Positions 17,170-26,354 of a stretch of DNA of 64,000 nt are shown piece by piece (positions within the stretch are counted from its first letter, which is position 1; each line of letters opens with the position of its first letter). The translations under genes and the position numbers were made by a program. This DNA comes from Polynucleobacter necessarius (GTDB lineage: Bacteria; Pseudomonadota; Gammaproteobacteria; Burkholderiales; Burkholderiaceae). Under the pieces are notes generated by a model that worked only from the letters and a program-made list of their open reading frames with translations, searched no databases and was not told the DNA's origin. Location of the stretch: assembly GCA_900095165.1 (NCBI GenBank), contig LT606947.1, positions 62,001-126,000 on the forward strand, read 5' to 3'.

Positions 17170-17211
17170 GGTGATTTGGCAAAGTTTTTTCCTAGCTCTT
17201 ACAATGAACCC

Positions 17212-17997
17212 ATGTCATCCGCTGATCAACCGTATATAGACCCTTAGCGAAATTGCTCTAGAGGGTTTGCAGCGCAGCGTTTTAAAAGCCGCAGTGATGC
17301 TTTTTGGACCGGTATCCGGGATGCTGCTGGGGCGCCAGCCATGGTCTTATTTGCTGGAATGGTGGGCTTTGGGGCGATGGGTAAAACCAATGGCGTAGAT
17401 GCTTGGTTTACTGGGGCAACTAGCTTCTTAATGTTTGTCTTGCCTGGCCAAGTAGTTTTGTTGGAGATGGCGATTACGGGGTCATCGGTCTTGGCAATCA
17501 TTTTGGCCGTCTCCCTGACATCAACTCGTTTTATCGCGATGACGGTAACCCTCTTTCCGCAGTTTCACGAGAAAGATCGCAATCATCGTCTTTATGCTTC
17601 AGTTCATTTGTTAGCAATGACTGCTTGGGCTATCTCGATGCGCGAGTTTCAGACGATGGAGGCAAAATATCGCCTAAGTTACTTTGTTGGTTTGGGATTG
17701 TTGTGTTGGTTGATCTCTATTCCAGGAACTATCTTGGGATATTTTCTGGCAGGCATGGTTCCCGCGGCAATCACACTTGGCCTAGTCTTCATTAACCCCT
17801 TATTCTTTTTGCTAACCTTTACCGAGGTAAAGCCTTGGATTAATCGGATTGCGATTGGCTTGGGATTTGTACTCGGACCTTTTTTCTTTATCTTAGATCG
17901 TGATACCAGTCTGCTCACTACTGGCCTGGTGGCCGGAACGGCTACCTATTTCTTTGATCGCAAAGTATTGCGGAAGAAAGCAGGGGCGATTAGCTGA
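17212..17997 (+). pseudogene. azlC: AzlC family branched-chain amino acid exporter subunit, early stop codon
   Basis: AzlC is the large membrane subunit of the AzlCD branched-chain amino acid exporter. From ATG 17212 the frame reads MSSADQPYIDP and meets TAG at 17245-17247, then goes on uninterrupted through FWTGIRDAAGAPAMVLFAGMVGFGAMG and several transmembrane segments to TGA at 17995-17997. There is no ATG between the TAG and Met at 17341, so re-initiation there would drop the first 43 codons. The remaining 218 residues hold most of the membrane part. The stop overlaps the azlD start (ATGA). A single nonsense change is the likely lesion; a shortened product is possible. Confidence 0.75.
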
Positions 17998-18338
17998 TGA
18001 ATGCCGCTCTTCAAGGTTGGGGTTTATGGATTGCCCTAGCGGGTGCCACAATTGGAACCTACTTCTGCCGCGCGATTGGTGTCTTGCTCGCAAAACGTAT
18101 TAATCAAGACAGCGAGATCTTTCGCTGGCTTGCAGCAGTGACCTATGCAATGGTTGCTGCCTTAGTCGTCAGAATGATTTTGATGCCGATTGGTCTTCTG
18201 GCAACCGTGCCGGTATGGATTCGGATTCTGATTTGTGTACTCAGTGTCGGTGTAATGGTTTTCAAGCCAACACGCCGTCTCGTTCCAGTCTTATTGACTG
18301 AAACGCTCTTGATGCTCGCTTACGGCGTAATGCGCTAA
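17997..18338 (+). CDS. azlD: AzlD family branched-chain amino acid exporter subunit
   Basis: A 113-residue membrane protein with four hydrophobic segments, the small partner of AzlC. Its ATG overlaps the azlC stop by 1 bp, so translation was coupled. The charged FCRAIGVLLAKRINQDSEIFRWL region near residues 23-45 is usual for AzlD. With azlC carrying an early stop the exporter is probably not functional, although azlD itself is intact. Confidence 0.85.
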   Translation: MNAALQGWGLWIALAGATIGTYFCRAIGVLLAKRINQDSEIFRWLAAVTYAMVAALVVRMILMPIGLLATVPVWIRILICVLSVGVMVFKPTRRLVPVLLTETLLMLAYGVMR

Positions 18339-18360
18339 GCCTATCACTTCAGTAAATAGT

Positions 18361-18378
18361 TTAGAGGTGGGCCTCTAA
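18361..18378 (+). terminator. Terminator-like hairpin after azlD
   Basis: TTAGAGG / CCTCTAA (7-bp perfect stem, 4-base loop) followed by AATTTT lies between azlD and the convergent dehydrogenase, and overlaps the latter's original stop codon. Confidence 0.5.
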
Positions 18379-21300
18379 AATTTTGGCAATGTGTACGGCG
18401 TCTCTTTGCGTACCGTCAACAATCTGGTGGCGACAGCTTGTCCCATCTGCAACTACCCAACTATCTGGCGCTATACGTATTGCGGGCAAGAGACTAGCTT
18501 CCGCCATTTACTTAGACACTTCAATGTGCTCGGCTTCATAACCAAAACTACCCGCCATACCGCAGCAAGAAGACTCAATGAGTTTAGGCTCCGCATTGGG
18601 AATTAGCTTTAAGAGTTCCATTGCTGGCGTAACAGCGGCAAATGATTTTTGATGGCAATGCCCATGAAATAACACGGGGCGCGAAGCAGGTTTTAGCTGC
18701 AGTTGAAGTTTTCCGCTCTTTGCTTCGCCGGCTAAGAATTCTTCTAAGAGTTGCACATGCTTACTTACCGTAACTGCGCGTTCACCAAAGCCCATGACCA
18801 ATGCTTCATCTTTTAGGGTGAAAAGACAAGAGGGCTCGAGACCAATAATCGGGATACCTTTTTCAGCAAACGGGGCTAAATGATTTACTAATTCATCTAA
18901 GCTGGCTTTAGCCTTATCCACCATGCCGGCAGCGAGATAAGTGCGACCACAACAGAATTCTTTAGAGCAGGTATTTTTTGTTGTGCTTGAGTTAATACTT
19001 TCTTTACCTAAGTTTTTCTGTGGAATATGAACACGATATCCAGCAGCCTTTAGAACAGTTAATGCTGCCTGTAAATTTTCATCTTCAAAGTAGGCGTTGA
19101 AAGTATCGGCTAAAAGTACCACACCCTTATTGCCATTTGTGTCAGCTTTGCTCAGCTCCGCTGGCGTAAATTGATAGGGTGTAATTGCGCTCTTGTCGTT
19201 CCAAAATGTTTTAGCCTTCCAAATTGGTAGACTTCTTTGGGCAGAAATTCCCATGACCCACTCTTGCAATTTAGCAATCGGCGTGATGTGATTGCGAAGA
19301 TTGAGTAGGGCGGGGAGACCAGGAATGCTGCTAATGATTGGAGCATATCTAGGTAGGTAGGCCACCGCTAAATCACGTAACGTATGACCGGTTCGCTTCT
19401 TGTAGGCCGACAAAAACTCAATCTTCATCTTTGCCATATCCACACCGGTAGGGCATTCACGACGACAGGCTTTGCAACTGACGCAGAGTTTCATTACTTC
19501 TTTAATGGCATCACTTCCGAGAGGTGAACTTTCGTCTTTAATATCCAGTTGATTCGAGAGCGCGAGACGCAGGGTGTTAGCGCGACCGCGAGTGAGGTGC
19601 TTTTCATCACGTGAAACACGATAACTTGGGCACATCACTTCAGCATCAAACTTGCGGCAGTGACCATTGTTATTGCACATCTCGACTGCTTTAGCTAAGC
19701 CCATGGCAGGGTCGCCGCCAGTGCCAGATGCACTCGTTTCTTCTGTGACAGGATTATTCTGCACATTCCATACAGACCAATCTAAAGCTGGTTGCAGTGG
19801 AATCACTTTATAGCTTGGCGGAAAGCGGAAGTTGCTCACATCATCCATCTTGGGTGGATCAATAATCTTGCCAGGATTAAATAATCCGTTTGGATCGAAC
19901 GCATGCTTGATTTGTGCGAGAGCTTCGGTAATCTTGGGGCCAAACTGCCAAGAGATCCATTCGCCGCGGCAGAGTCCATCACCGTGTTCACCACTATAGG
20001 CACCTTTATATTTGCGCACGAGTGCTGAAGCCTCTTCTGCAACTGCACGCATCTTTTGCGCACCATCGCGACGCATATCTAAGATTGGGCGAACATGGAG
20101 GGTGCCAACAGAAGCATGTGCATACCAGGTGCCACGTGAACCATATTTAGAAAATACATCCGTAAGAGCTTGGGTGTATTCAGCAAGACTTTCTAATGGG
20201 ACTGCGCAGTCTTCAATAAAACTCACTGGCTTGCCGTCACCCTTAAGACTCATCATGATGTTCAGGCCTGCCTTACGCACTTCCCATAAATTCTTTTGTA
20301 AGCCTGCATCAGGCATTGCAACTACTGAACCTGGGAGCCCCAAGTCACCCATGAGGCTTTGTAAGGACTTGAGCTTTTCAAGTAAAGGCGCATGTGCTTC
20401 CCCTGAGAATTCCACCAGCAAGATTGCCTCAGAAGTTGGCCCACTAGCATCAATGAGCGCAGTCTCAATGGTTTTCTTAAAGCTGGGGTTGTGACGCGCT
20501 AAGTCAATCATGGTGCGATCCACCAGCTCAACAGCGGTAGGCCCAGTTTGACGATATGCTGTGCGCTATCCATTGCCTTGAAGAAGCTTGCAAAGTTCAC
20601 TACGCCAAGCACCTTGTGTTGCGGTAACAGAGCCAGTTTCAGTTCAAGCGATTTGAAATAGGCCAAGGTACCTTCGCTACTTATCAAAAGGTGCGCTAGA
20701 TTGACGCTATCATCTTGTGTGTATGGACGCTCGCTTTGCGGATGAAATACATCGAGGTTGTATCCAGCAACACGTCGCAATACTTTGGGAAAGCGCGCTT
20801 CGATTTCTGGTTGAAGCGTATTGGCAAGACCTTTTACAAAATCCCCTAGTTGTTTTGCTGCGCCAGAGCTATGTGCGTAATTACCAAAGCTGGCGACCTG
20901 CCCATTGGCCAACCAGGCATCAATTCCTAAGACGTTGTGCACCATATTGCCGTAGGCAATCGAGCGGCTGCCGCAGGAGTTATTACCCGCCATGCCTCCA
21001 ATCGTTGCCTGCCCAGCAGTTGAGACGTCTACGGGATACCATAGACCATGAGGTTTGAGTGCGGCATTGAGGTGATCCAAAACAATGCCGGGCTCAACTA
21101 CTGCTGTTGATTTTTCTGGATCAGCATGCAAGAGTTTGCGAAAGTATTTGGTGTTATCAATAACGAGTGCTGTACCTGTAGTCTGACCACACTGGCTGGT
21201 GCCGCCTCCACGTGGGAATACTGGAACCCCCAGATCAGCGGCAATCTGAATAGCTGTTGCAATATCCTCAGCTGTTTTAGGAATAAAGACCGCAACAGGC

Positions 21301-21452
21301 ATAGCTTGGTAGATGGACGCATCGGTTGCATAACGTCCGCAACTAGCCATATCCGTCATCACTTCACCAGAAGTTTCTTGCCTAAGGCGCTTTGCTAACT
21401 CCGCCTTATTGGCAACGAATTCTGGTAGTGGTAAATCTAGTGGCTTGTTCAT
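18361..21452 (-). pseudogene. FAD-linked oxidase / Fe-S D-lactate (glycolate) dehydrogenase, frameshift and nonsense
   Basis: A large dehydrogenase (about 1030 residues) that fuses a GlcD/Dld-type FAD domain to a C-terminal ferredoxin and cysteine-rich GlcF-like part. The N-terminal part (20508-21452) shows the PCMH FAD segment FPRGGGTSQCGQTTGTALV and TIGGMAGNNSCGSRSIAYG. A one-base loss in the GGGCCT stretch near 20545 breaks it; the next frame (to 18508) carries on with HGDGLCRGEW, 4Fe-4S motif CVSCKACRRECPTGVDM, FCCGRTYLAAG and SCCGMAGSFGYE. TAA at 18508-18510 then stops it, but the frame continues as MAEASLLPAIRIAPDSW to TAA 18361-18363. Two lesions. The likely role was D-lactate or glycolate oxidation into the quinone pool, matching the glyoxylate genes next door. 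Confidence 0.9.
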
Positions 21453-22132
21453 GCTGCAGCTTTCTCTTGGAATTCTGAATCAACTAATTGAATAACTACA
21501 TCACGCTTATTCATAACATGCTGCATCATGACTTTGCGCATACGTACACTGTCTCGCGCCTTTAATGCATCCAGCATTTCTTGATGTTCGCCAACAGCTT
21601 TCTCCCACTTCACGCCATCTTGGTTGGAGCGAAATCGCAGCGCCTCAATGCGGGCATTCACTTGTGTAAACAACTGACTTAAAACGGGGTTGTTAGCTGC
21701 TTGATTAATGGCTTGATGAATCTTGAGATTCAGTCGGTAGTAACTTGAGAGATCTCTGCGTGCATATGAGGCCATCATTTCATATTGAAGTGCTTCAAGT
21801 TCGATGAGGGCTTGATCGCTAATATTTTGCGCTGCGAGTTCTCCAGAGTAGCCCTCTAAATTAGCAATCACATCAAAGGTATGGATGATGTCGTCCCGGG
21901 TTAGTTGCACTGCAATCGCTCCACGGTTTGCAATCAACTCTACTAAGCCATCAGCAGCCAAACGTCGAATTGCTTCGCGAATAGGGGTGCGAGATACATT
22001 GAGTTTCTCTGCTAGCTCACGTTCATTCAGTTTGCTGCCGGGGGCGATCGCACCCTCCACTAATAGTGATCGGAGCTTTTGGAAGGTTGCTGCGTGCAAG
22101 TTTTGCGTATTTGGGGGTGCCGTGAGCATCAT
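21449..22132 (-). CDS. GntR family (FadR/FCD) transcriptional regulator
   Basis: A 227-residue regulator: N-terminal winged helix (KLNERELAEKLNVSRTPIREAIRRLAADGLVEL) and an FCD ligand-binding domain with metal-binding His/Asp residues (HTFDVIANLEGY, LKIHQAINQAANN, GEHQEMLDAL). The ATG at 22132 (or 22129) is preferred over an earlier in-frame start at 22177 because the FadR family starts just before the HTH. The stop overlaps the dehydrogenase start (ATGA). It is divergent from the aminotransferase gene, with candidate operators in the gap at 22147-22160 and 22229-22242. It probably responds to lactate, glycolate or glyoxylate. It is intact while both target enzymes are broken. Confidence 0.9.
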   Translation of the reverse strand: MMLTAPPNTQNLHAATFQKLRSLLVEGAIAPGSKLNERELAEKLNVSRTPIREAIRRLAADGLVELIANRGAIAVQLTRDDIIHTFDVIANLEGYSGELAAQNISDQALIELEALQYEMMASYARRDLSSYYRLNLKIHQAINQAANNPVLSQLFTQVNARIEALRFRSNQDGVKWEKAVGEHQEMLDALKARDSVRMRKVMMQHVMNKRDVVIQLVDSEFQEKAAA

Positions 22133-22146
22133 CTGAAATACCTTAA

Positions 22147-22160
22147 TTTTGTATACATAT
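22147..22160. promoter_or_regulatory. GntR-type operator candidate 1
   Basis: TTTTGTATACATAT, an imperfect palindrome of the FCD-GntR type, lies 15 bp upstream of the regulator start. Confidence 0.5.
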
Positions 22161-22228
22161 TTACTATAACCTATCAATATCCATAAATAACGCTATATAA
22201 GGCTTATTTTTATCTTATTTTATAAATA

Positions 22229-22242
22229 TTTTGCATACAAAA
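22229..22242. promoter_or_regulatory. GntR-type operator candidate 2
   Basis: TTTTGCATACAAAA shares the TTTTGyATACA core with the site at 22147 and lies 70 bp upstream of the aminotransferase start, so one regulator could control both directions. Confidence 0.5.
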
Positions 22243-22311
22243 TTGTAAATTACCAAAAAGTGACTTACACTGGCCTACAAGACTAACTACAAAAACCAAG
22301 CGAGACTCAAC

Positions 22312-23496
22312 ATGCTAAAACTAGATAACCACCTCTCAGGGCATCATTTCTTACACATTCCTGGCCCAAGTTCTGTGCCCTCACGCATTTTGCGGGCGAT
22401 TAGCTATCAAACGATTGATCATCACGGCCCTGAATTCGGAGCGTTTGGCCTCAAGGTTTTGGATGGCATCAAGAAGATTTTTAAGACCGAGCAACCAGTG
22501 ATTATTTACTCAGCCTCTGGAACGGGCTCCTGGGAGGGCGCTTTAGTTAATGTCCTCAATCCTGGTGACAAGGTGCTCTTTTATGAAACCGGACACTTCG
22601 CAAACTTGTGGCGCGCTTTAGCCAAAAGGATTGGTATTGAAGTTGAGGTAGTAGGTAAAGCAGGTGCGGATACTTAGCGCTGGGGCGTTGATGCATCTGT
22701 GATTGAAGAGCGCTTGCGCAAAGATACTCAGCATGAAATCAAAGCGGTTTGCGTGGTACACAATGAAACCTCTACTGGTATGACATCCAATATTGCTGCG
22801 GTTCGCAAGGCGATCGATGCCGCAAAACATCCGGCGCTATTACTTGTAGATAGCGTATCTGGCTTGGGTTCGGCGGACTATGAGCATGACAAATGGGGTG
22901 CTGACGTAACCGTTTCCGGTTCACAAAAAGGCTTGATGCTGCCTCCAGGAATTGGCTTTAATGCATTGTCACCAAAAGCGATTGAAGCAAGTAAGCACAG
23001 CAAAATTCCAAAAGCCTATTTAGCTTGGGATGAAATTTTAGAGTCGAATAAGACAGGCTACTGGCCGACAACACCAAGCACCAATTTGATGTACGGTTTG
23101 CATGAGGCAATCGACATGATGCAGACCGAGGGCTTGGACACGATTTTTGCTCGTCATCAACGTTTGGCAGAGGCTTGTCGTCGCGCAGTTGCAGCCTGGG
23201 ATCTTGAAAACCAGTGTTTGGATCCAAATGCATATTCACCAGTATTAACAGCGATTGTCGTTCCGGAGGGAATGGATGCAGATGTGCTGCGTAAGCATGC
23301 CCTGGAAAAGTTCAATCTTTCGCTCGGAATTGGTTTGGGTAAGCTCAAAGGCAAGATTTTCCGTATTGGCCACCTTGGCGATTGCAACGAATTGAGCTTG
23401 ATGGCCACATTAAGTGGTGTAGAGATGAGTTTTGGCTCGATTGGCTACAAACCCAAGGCCAGCGGTGTGGTTGTGGCCCAAGAGCACCTAAAGTAG
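22312..23496 (+). pseudogene. Alanine/serine-glyoxylate aminotransferase family, single nonsense codon
   Basis: A class V PLP-dependent aminotransferase (394 codons) that turns glyoxylate into glycine with alanine or serine as donor. The N-terminal part has HHFLHIPGPSSVPSRILRAI; after the lesion come VVHNETSTGMTSN, LLVDSVSGLGSADY and VSGSQKGLMLPPG (the Lys that binds PLP). TAG at 22675-22677 interrupts D-T-[stop]-R-W-G-V-D, one base from TGG (Trp). Everything else is in one frame. The neighbours are a glycolate/lactate dehydrogenase and GlcG, so it belonged to glyoxylate handling. A downstream start at 22699 would lack the N-terminal third. Confidence 0.9.
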
Positions 23497-23566
23497 GGTT
23501 GGGTCGGCAGACTCAACCTATAATTCACCATATATATCAATAGCATTAGAGACAGAAAGATTAATC

Positions 23567-23974
23567 ATGTTGGCGACTAAACCGTATTTAACCCAGGCTG
23601 ATGTTCAAAAGATTTTGGATGCAGCAGACAAGTATGCTGCAGCAAATAACTGGGCAGTGACTATCGCTGTTTGTGATGATGGCGGCCATGTATTGGGTTT
23701 AACTCGTCGCGATGGTTGCGCTCCTGTCTCTGCTTACATCGCTCAAGAAAAAGCGCGTACTGCTGCGATGGGTAAACGTGAGAGCCGCGTGTACGAAGAA
23801 ATTATTAATAACGGACGCATTTCCTTTTTATCTGCCCCACATATTTCGGGCATGTTGGAAGGTGGCGTCAATATCGAGGTAAATGGGTTTACCATCGGCG
23901 CAGTCGGCGTTTCCGGCGTTAAATCGACTGAGGATGCCGAAACCGCGAAGGCCGGCATTGCAGCCATTCTGTAA
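23567..23974 (+). CDS. glcG: GlcG/HbpS family (DUF336) protein
   Basis: A 135-residue single-domain protein of the GlcG/HbpS fold, found with glycolate and glyoxylate genes and in some members binding haem or a cobamide. Recognisable parts are AVCDDGGHVLGLTRRDG, SAYIAQEKARTAA and GAVGVSGVKSTEDAE TAKAG-type C-terminus. It lies 70 bp after the broken aminotransferase and 6 bp before rhlE. The frame is intact. The precise activity is not known; a role in glycolate/glyoxylate metabolism is inferred from the context. Confidence 0.85.
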   Translation: MLATKPYLTQADVQKILDAADKYAAANNWAVTIAVCDDGGHVLGLTRRDGCAPVSAYIAQEKARTAAMGKRESRVYEEIINNGRISFLSAPHISGMLEGGVNIEVNGFTIGAVGVSGVKSTEDAETAKAGIAAIL

Positions 23975-23980
23975 GTCACC

Positions 23981-25399
23981 TTGACAAATACCGTTCCTGA
24001 AATAAATTCCTCTACCGGCGCTACTGAGAGTAGCCCCACCCCAGCAACAATTACCTTTGCTGACTTTTGCTTAGATCCAAAGATTCAAAAAGCGGTATCT
24101 GAGCAGGGTTACAACACTCCGACTCCGATTCAAGCGCAATCTATTCCGCACGTTTTAGTGGGTAGTGATTTAATGGGGGCTGCCCAAACAGGTACTGGTA
24201 AGACAGCCGCTTTTGTTCTGCCAATTATTCAAAAGATTTTGCGTCATGCCAGCAGCAGTGCTTCGCCTGCTCGTCATCCGATCCGTGCTTTGGTATTAAC
24301 GCCAACACGTGAGTTGGCTGTTCAGGTTGCCGAGAACGCAGCGAGTTATTCCAAGTACACTGATTTGCGTGCTGCTGTCGTTTATGGCGGCGTAGACATG
24401 AAAGAGCAAGTAGCCATATTGCGTGGCGGCGTAGAAATTTTGATTGCTACTCCAGGGCGCTTGCTTGACCACATTGGTTCTAAAGTAGCCAATCTCTCTC
24501 AAGTGGAAATTCTGGTTCTGGACGAAGCAGATCGCATGCTCGATATGGGCTTCTTGCCTGACTTGCAGCGCATCATTGATTTGATTCCAGAGCAGCGCCA
24601 AACACTCTTGTTCTCAGCAACCTTCTCACCAGAGATTAAAAAATTAGCCCAAAGTTATTTGCGTACGCCAGTAACAGTTGAAGTGGCTCGCCAAAATGCT
24701 GCAGCAGATACTGTGAAGCAAGTAGTGCATATGGTGTCTAGTGCGAATAAGCAACGCGCGATTGTGAAAGTACTTGAAGCGCGTACGCGTCAAGGCTTGT
24801 CTCGCCAGTGCATCATTTTTACTAATAGCCGTTTGGGTTGCGCTCGATTAGCTCGCTCACTGGAGCGCGATGGCATTAAAGCCGGCGCGATTCATGGGGA
24901 TAAGAGTCAAGGTGAGCGTACTTTAACGCTGGACGCATTTAAGTCTGGCGCGATTGAAGCTTTAGTAGCTACAGACGTAGCTGCACGTGGTTTGGATATT
25001 CCTTCGATGCCTTGCGTAATTAATCATGAGCTACCATTTAATGCGGAAGACTTTATTCACCGCATTGGTCGTACGGGTCGTGCGGGCAGCAAAGGCGATG
25101 CGATTGCATTAGTCGATGCTAGTGAAAAACGTTTGCTCGACGATATTGAAAAGTTGATGAAACGTAAGCTAGATGTTCAGCCGCTACCTGAAGGTAGCCC
25201 TAGTTCTACGCCGAGCAGAAGCTCATCAAGATCAGATGCGCCAGCCAAAATGTCAGACCCATTTTTCTATAAACCGTATGAGCCTAGCACTGTAACTAAG
25301 TCATCCTCAGAAGCTACAAACCCTGAAGGGAAAAAGGTCGGCATCACACCAGCAAGACCAGCTGTTGGCGCCTTGCTAGGTGGCTTTAAGAAGAAATAA
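23981..25399 (+). CDS. rhlE: DEAD-box ATP-dependent RNA helicase RhlE
   Basis: A 472-residue DEAD-box helicase involved in ribosome maturation and RNA turnover. It has the Q motif GYNTPTPIQAQSIP, motif I AQTGTGKT, LTPTRELAVQ, DEAD in LVLDEADRMLDMGF, SAT in LFSATFS, and HRIGRTGRAG; the C-terminal tail is Ser-rich and basic and ends GGFKKK, as in RhlE. The start at 23981 is TTG; no ATG is available in frame before the Q motif in the expected place. It lies 6 bp after glcG. Its last 14 bp overlap the end of the convergent gluQ remnant. Confidence 0.92.
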   Translation: MTNTVPEINSSTGATESSPTPATITFADFCLDPKIQKAVSEQGYNTPTPIQAQSIPHVLVGSDLMGAAQTGTGKTAAFVLPIIQKILRHASSSASPARHPIRALVLTPTRELAVQVAENAASYSKYTDLRAAVVYGGVDMKEQVAILRGGVEILIATPGRLLDHIGSKVANLSQVEILVLDEADRMLDMGFLPDLQRIIDLIPEQRQTLLFSATFSPEIKKLAQSYLRTPVTVEVARQNAAADTVKQVVHMVSSANKQRAIVKVLEARTRQGLSRQCIIFTNSRLGCARLARSLERDGIKAGAIHGDKSQGERTLTLDAFKSGAIEALVATDVAARGLDIPSMPCVINHELPFNAEDFIHRIGRTGRAGSKGDAIALVDASEKRLLDDIEKLMKRKLDVQPLPEGSPSSTPSRSSSRSDAPAKMSDPFFYKPYEPSTVTKSSSEATNPEGKKVGITPARPAVGALLGGFKKK

Positions 25400-26339
25400 T
25401 TTTTGTATTCCAAGCCTGGGTGGCTGCTAAAAGCCACTCAGCAAGCGAAGTATCTTTTCCATCGGGAAGATCTCTCAATCCTAAATGTTCTGCAGCTTTA
25501 CGCAACTCCTGTAAAGCCTGTTGTGGATTTTCAGTATGAATAGTGCTCGCTAAAGTTTGCTTACTCAGTTTTTCACCATGCTCATCCAGCACCAGGGGTA
25601 GATGCAAATATTTCGGTGTCGCGTATCCCAAAACATGTTGAAGATGAACTTGTCGTGCTGTGTTGTTGAGTAAATCTACGCCACGTACAATGTGCGTTAT
25701 TTCTTGCTCAGCATCATCGACCACTACGGCAAGTTGATAAGTAAATATGCCGTCCCGACGCCGTAGCACAAAGTCACCCACTTCTTGATTGAGGTCTTGG
25801 CTTTGTGTTCCTAGGGCTAGATCTTCAAAATGAAGGGTGAGGTCTGGGGGGCGATCCTCCAAGCCACTTCGGCCGAGAGGGTATTTTCCTTCTCATATGT
25901 GTGTATTTTTTGGGGGCGGCAGCTTCCCGGGTAGACTATTTCTTGATTGCGGAGAGCAATAACTCCACGAGCCTCTAGGGCGTTTGCAATGCTTTGTCGG
26001 GAGCGGGGGTGCAGGAATACACGATTTGAAGCTCATTTAAGCGCTCTAGAGCCTTTTTATAGTGCTCTTGACGCTCTTAGGATTGCCAAGTCGGCTCCTC
26101 GTCCCAGGCAAGGCCGCAGGCGAGCAGTTGGCGCAGGATTTCTTGATCAGCCCCCAGAATGCAGCGGGGGGTGTCTAAATCTTCAATTCTAATTAACCAT
26201 TTCCCTTGATTTTGTCGGGCATCTAGCCAACTTCCTAGGACCGCAACTAGCGATCCCGCATGAAGCGGGCCAGTGGGCGAGAGGGCAAGCGCCCGCGATA
26301 GCCGTCGGCTGGGGATGAGGGGTTTTTAAGGTTCGGCAC
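25386..26339 (-). pseudogene. gluQ: Glutamyl-Q tRNA(Asp) synthetase, multiple lesions
   Basis: GluQ attaches glutamate to queuosine in tRNA-Asp. Reading from a GTG at 26339 the fragments are [22 protein letters not shown] (the HIGH-type site), [25 protein letters not shown] followed by an in-frame TAA (about 26079), then EHYKKALERL, a shift into RQSIANALEARGVIALRNQE, and from about 25862 the last part LRRRDGIFTYQLAVVVDDAEQEITHIVRGVDLL with KLSKQ (KMSKS type). At least three lesions are present. It is divergent from dnaE over 15 bp. Confidence 0.88.
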
Positions 26340-26354
26340 AGCTAAAATGATCTC

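Noticed and set aside
25947..26192. Arg-rich reading frame of 81 codons on the plus strand
   Set aside because: It is antisense to the gluQ remnant and has no recognisable features.
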